Assembly: GCA_034370585.1 (NCBI GenBank)
Contig: CP139752.1
Span: 13,298,501 to 13,362,500 of the forward strand
Source of the DNA: Fragaria x ananassa
Lineage: Eukaryota; Streptophyta; Magnoliopsida; Rosales; Rosaceae
Length of the DNA: 64,000 nt
Reading direction: 5' to 3'
Part shown: one piece after another, positions 60,960 to 64,000 of the stretch
How positions within the stretch are numbered: the first letter of the stretch is position 1
Layout of the letters: the number at the start of each line of letters is the position of its first letter
Made by a program: the position numbers and the translations under genes
Notes under the pieces: model-generated
What the model was told of the DNA's origin: nothing
The model's database searches: none
What the model saw: the letters and a program-made list of their open reading frames with translations, nothing else

Positions 60960-61270
60960 TCAACCTTAACCGCCAGCTAGAACTGTTTACACCACTAGCG
61001 CGGTTCATTCCGCCCGCTAGCGCGAACTGTTTATGCCCCTAGCGCAGACCGTCAGGCCACTAGGGCGGTTCATCTTGCTCGCCAGTGCGAACTGTCCCGC
61101 CCGCTAGCGCGAATTGTTACGCCCCTAGCGCAAATTGTTACGCCGCTAGCGCAAACTATTTACGTCACTAGCGCGGCCCGTCACGCTACTAGTGCGGCCC
61201 GTCACGCCCGTTAACGCGAATTGTTACGCCGCTAGCGCGAACTGTTTACGCCGGTAGCGCGGACCATTCG
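60960..61270. repeat. About 20-bp minisatellite with a palindromic CGCTAGCG core
   Basis: Units approximate GCCGCTAGCGCGAACTGTTTAC; about 14 by eye, with variants (CACTAGCGCGG, CCCTAGCGCA). The core CGCTAGCG is a perfect palindrome. The array sits between the antisense ORF and the polypurine tract. Confidence 0.88.
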
Positions 61271-61420
61271 CAAGTCATCACGACCTTAACTCGGAACTTA
61301 CCCCCGTCACCTCGCGACCCTCGAGTGGGGACTTGGGGACTCGGCACCATGCCTTTCGCACCCGGGTAGAGCATATTCTCGGCATCTAAAGAATAACTCC
61401 CCACCCAAGAGCTCTCTTGG

Positions 61421-61438
61421 ACTGGGGACTTGGGGACT
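61421..61438 (+). other. Polypurine tract of the Retand-like element
   Basis: ACTGGGGACTTGGGGACT immediately before the 3' LTR; the motif GGGGACTTGGGGACT also occurs near 61326, upstream. Confidence 0.7.
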
Positions 61439-61946
61439 TGTTAGTACATAGCCAAAATACTTGGCTAAGCCGAGAATATGACACAATTACCCGATCGCGA
61501 AGATCATTCCGAGTGAGACAGCTCAGGCGAGCCCTTCACGAATATCCAAAGAGTGAAGGTCCAACAACAATCCGCTTGCCAAACCCACTCTCTGGCAGCA
61601 AAACACCCCCAAAAGGGGAGATGCCGCAAAGGATTACAAATAGTCCCACATCGGGGACTGAGGCCACAGTGCCTAGTATTGGCCTATAAAACAGACACGA
61701 ACTCTCAAAAAAGGTAGGTATAGACAACTCTTCTCACACTCTCGTACACTACAAGTGGCAACCAAAGCTAACTTAAACATCGGAGAGTCGAAGGCTGGGC
61801 CACCCCAGTCCTGACTTCCTGACGCCTTGCTACTTGTGTAGGTACCGAGTGTGAAACCAAGGATTCAACCTCGTCCCGACACACGGTCTAGTCCCGACTC
61901 GCAATCTTGTCCCGACTCGCGGTCTGTCTCGAGACAGGTAGAAACA
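61439..61946 (+). repeat. 3' LTR of the Retand-like element (508 bp)
   Basis: TGTTAGTACATAGCC to GGTAGAAACA. Compared with the 5' LTR it carries an extra CCAAAAGGGGAGATGCC segment near 61608-61625 that the 5' LTR lacks; the solo LTR has the same segment, so the 5' LTR has a deletion. Confidence 0.93.
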
Positions 61947-62971
61947 GTAACTATTCATGTAACTACAGTTTAATAGTTACATGGGTAGTTACATACATGC
62001 TACACTTGTGTAACTATGCACGTAACTATCCATGTAACTACAGTTTGATAGTTACATGAGTAGTTACATACATGCTACACTTGTGTAACTATGCACGTAA
62101 CTATCCATGTAACTGTGCATGTAACTATTCATGTAACTACTCAACAACCATGTAACTATCCATGTAACTACTCATCAACCATGTAACTATCCATGTAACT
62201 ATGTAACTATCCATGCAATTAAGGAATATAGTTCTTAACCAACACATACACCTCCAGGCACCTGCGTACTCCTTAACCCAGAATTATCCTAGCTCGACAT
62301 GGTCTTCAAGCAATTAAGAACACTTGCCTCCCTATCTACTCAAGCGTCACGCGAAGCCAATTTTGTATAGTCTTGCACTTGTATGCGAACTCCTCCTCTT
62401 GCTTCTTCACGAAGTCTCCTATGCGAATCTATCTCGCCTCGCCTTCATGTACTTCTACGTGAAGTCTATTTCGCATGCAAATGCATGTAACTATCCATGT
62501 AACTACCCATCAGTCATGTAACTATCCATGTAACTATCCATGCAATTAAGGAATAAAGTTCTTAACCAACACATACACCTCCATGCGCATGCAGACTCCT
62601 CAACCCAGAATTATCCTAGCTCGACATGGTCTTCAAGCAATTAAGGATACTTGGCTCCTTATCTATTCAAGCGTCACGCGAAGCCAATTTATATAGTCCT
62701 GCACTTGTATGCGAACTCCTCCTCTTCCTTCTTCGCGAATTCTCCTATGCGAATCCATCTAGCCTTGTCTTCATGTTTTAGGACTCCACTTCTACGCTAA
62801 GCCATCTCGCCTCGTCTTCATGTACTTCTATGTGAAGTCCATTTCGCATGCGAATGCATGTAACTATCCATGTAACTCTCTGTGTAACTACAGTTTGATA
62901 GTTACATGAGTAGTTACATACATGCTACACTTATGTAACTATGTATGTAACTATCCATGTAACTATCTATG
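61947..62971. repeat. GTAAC-type tandem repeats with a duplicated ~300-bp module
   Basis: Stretches 61947-62215, 62484-62550 and 62864-62971 are made of 12-20-bp units such as GTAACTATCCAT and its reverse complement (TAGTTACAT). Direct and inverted pieces alternate, so local hairpins can form. Between them is a module (about 62225-62483) beginning CTTAACCAACACATACACC and repeated, with changes and an insertion, at about 62560-62863. The repeats include the perfect palindrome TTCGCATGCGAA (62843-62854). Confidence 0.85.
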
Positions 62972-63431
62972 TGTTAGTACATAGTCAAAATGCTTGGCTA
63001 AGCCGAGAATATGGCACAATTACCCGGTCACCGGAGATCATTCAGGGCAAGACAGCACCGGCGATCCACCTTCACGGGTATCCAAAGAGTGAAGGTCCAG
63101 CAGCAATCCACCTGCCAAACCCACTATCCGGCGGTAAAACACCCCCCAAAGGGGAGGTGCCGCAGAGGACCACAGACAGTCCCACATAGGGGGCTGAGGC
63201 CATAAAGTCTAACATTGGCCTATAAAACAGACACAAACTCCCAAAAGAAGTAAGTCCACAAAACTCCTTCCAAACTCCCATACTCTGCAAGTAGCAACTA
63301 AACGCTAATTTAAGCATCAGAGAGTTGAAGACCCCAGTCCCGACTCTTGACCCATTGCTACTTGTGTAGGTGCAAGACCCGGACTCAAGGATTCGACCTC
63401 CCGACTCGTGATCCCGGGACAGGTAGAAATA
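62972..63431 (+). mobile_element. Solo LTR of the Retand-like family (460 bp)
   Basis: Starts TGTTAGTACATAGTC and ends GGTAGAAATA (CA changed to TA). Perfect 5-bp duplication CTATG at 62967-62971 and 63432-63436. Same family as the element 1 kb to the left, but diverged from both of its LTRs. Confidence 0.9.
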
Positions 63432-63837
63432 CTATGTAACTATCCATGTAACTACAGTTTGATAGTTGCATGGGTAGTTACATTGATAGTTACATGGGTA
63501 GTTACATGAATTTGTTTAATAATAATTGCAGCATGCCGCTGCACCACAACGGCAGCGTCCCACTGTGTATTAGAACAGAAATCTATTAAAATCCATGTAA
63601 CTAGTAATGCAACTACCTATGTAACTTACAATTTGTAGTTACACGGATAGTCACATGCATAGTTACATAAATGGATAGTTACATGAATCAACGACAGCGT
63701 CCCGCTGCATATTAAAACAGAAATCTATTAAAATCCATGCAATTATCCATGTAACTACCTAAGTAACTAGCAATTTGTAGTTACATGAATAGTTACATGT
63801 ATAGTTACATGGATAATTACATAGATGGATAGTTACA
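63432..63837. repeat. GTAAC/GTTAC repeats, right part
   Basis: Continuation of the array, with a duplicated ~70-bp insert around CAGCGTCCCRCTG ... ACAGAAATCTATTAAAATCCATG (63550-63600 and 63683-63740). Confidence 0.85.
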
Positions 63838-64000
63838 TGGATCGACTCCGCCACCTGCTAGATCGATGCTGCTCGTTGATCAACTCCGCCTCCTGCTAGA
63901 TCGATGCCGCTGTTAGGTCGACTCCGCTCACCGAATGACTCCGCCACCTGCTAGATCGATTCTGCTCGCCGATCGACTCCGCCGTCGGAATCCGTCAATT
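63838..64000. repeat. GATCGA/CTCCGCC repeats at the window edge
   Basis: Imperfect repeats around CACCTGCTAGATCGAT and CTCCGCC, matching 50870-51050. The domain continues beyond the window. Confidence 0.8.

Larger units (their letters stand above)
51252..61946 (+). mobile_element. TAT/Retand-like Ty3 retrotransposon, 10.7 kb, decayed
   Basis: LTRs 51252-51768 and 61439-61946 with TG...CA ends. Flanking GTAAT and GTAAC form a 5-bp duplication with one mismatch. Internal order: gag, protease, RT, RNase H, a second (archaeal-type) RNase H, integrase, then a ~4 kb 3' region with an antisense ORF and a minisatellite, then the polypurine tract. The double RNase H is the hallmark of the TAT lineage (Retand, Ogre, Grande), and an antisense extra ORF before the 3' LTR is known from that lineage. 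Multiple stops and frameshifts: not autonomous now. Confidence 0.93.

Overview
This is a nuclear genomic window from a plant, most probably a core eudicot. The evidence is AT-rich DNA, spliced host genes with GT-AG introns (an 18-exon D-lactate dehydrogenase, a CXE-type carboxylesterase, an AVT3-type amino acid transporter, a small SAM-domain protein) and a dense load of plant transposon lineages (Tekay-like chromovirus, TAT/Retand-like Ty3, LINE, MULE, hAT, Helitron-like, TRIM). No rRNA, tRNA or CRISPR was seen. The species cannot be fixed from the sequence.

Layout. 1-15155 is a nest of transposons. A TRIM-like mini-retroelement (14568-15155) was hit by a Mutator-like element (MULE, 7433-14567). 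The MULE transposase gene (minus strand) was then split by an old ~1.8 kb Copia-type solo LTR, which was itself split by a 2.2 kb solo LTR of the same Ty3 family as the adjacent Tekay-like element (1-7432, whose 5' LTR runs off the window). 15156-20855 is intergenic DNA with two MITEs, a long AT microsatellite and a 5'-truncated LINE (18568-20855) just beyond the 3' end of the carboxylesterase gene. The two-exon carboxylesterase (CXE15-like, 21045-23911, minus) is followed by intergenic DNA holding a hAT element (26109-28095) that carries a non-autonomous MULE with a hairpin minisatellite.

31533-38564 (minus) is a complete DLD gene: 18 exons join in frame into 560 codons. 41491-42261 (plus) encodes a SAM-domain protein. 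42702-45943 is a Helitron-like element built largely from a repeated dyad-symmetric GC motif; its 3' hairpin lies about 75 bp from a TATA box of the next gene, an AVT3-like vacuolar amino acid transporter (46624-49141, plus, 3 exons, 409 aa).

50560 to the window end is a large low-complexity domain (CT microsatellite, GATCGA-rich repeats, GTAAC-type repeats). Into it have inserted a nearly complete but decayed 10.7 kb TAT/Retand-like Ty3 element (51252-61946) with two RNase H domains, a long antisense extra ORF and a CGCTAGCG minisatellite, and a solo LTR of the same family (62972-63431).

The host genes are unrelated single loci (esterase, mitochondrial 2-hydroxyacid oxidation, SAM adaptor, amino acid transport) and do not form a pathway. 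The most unusual content is in the repeats: a MULE-like architecture carrying hairpin minisatellites, a Helitron-like element with a duplicated 5' end, and the antisense ORF of the Retand-like element.
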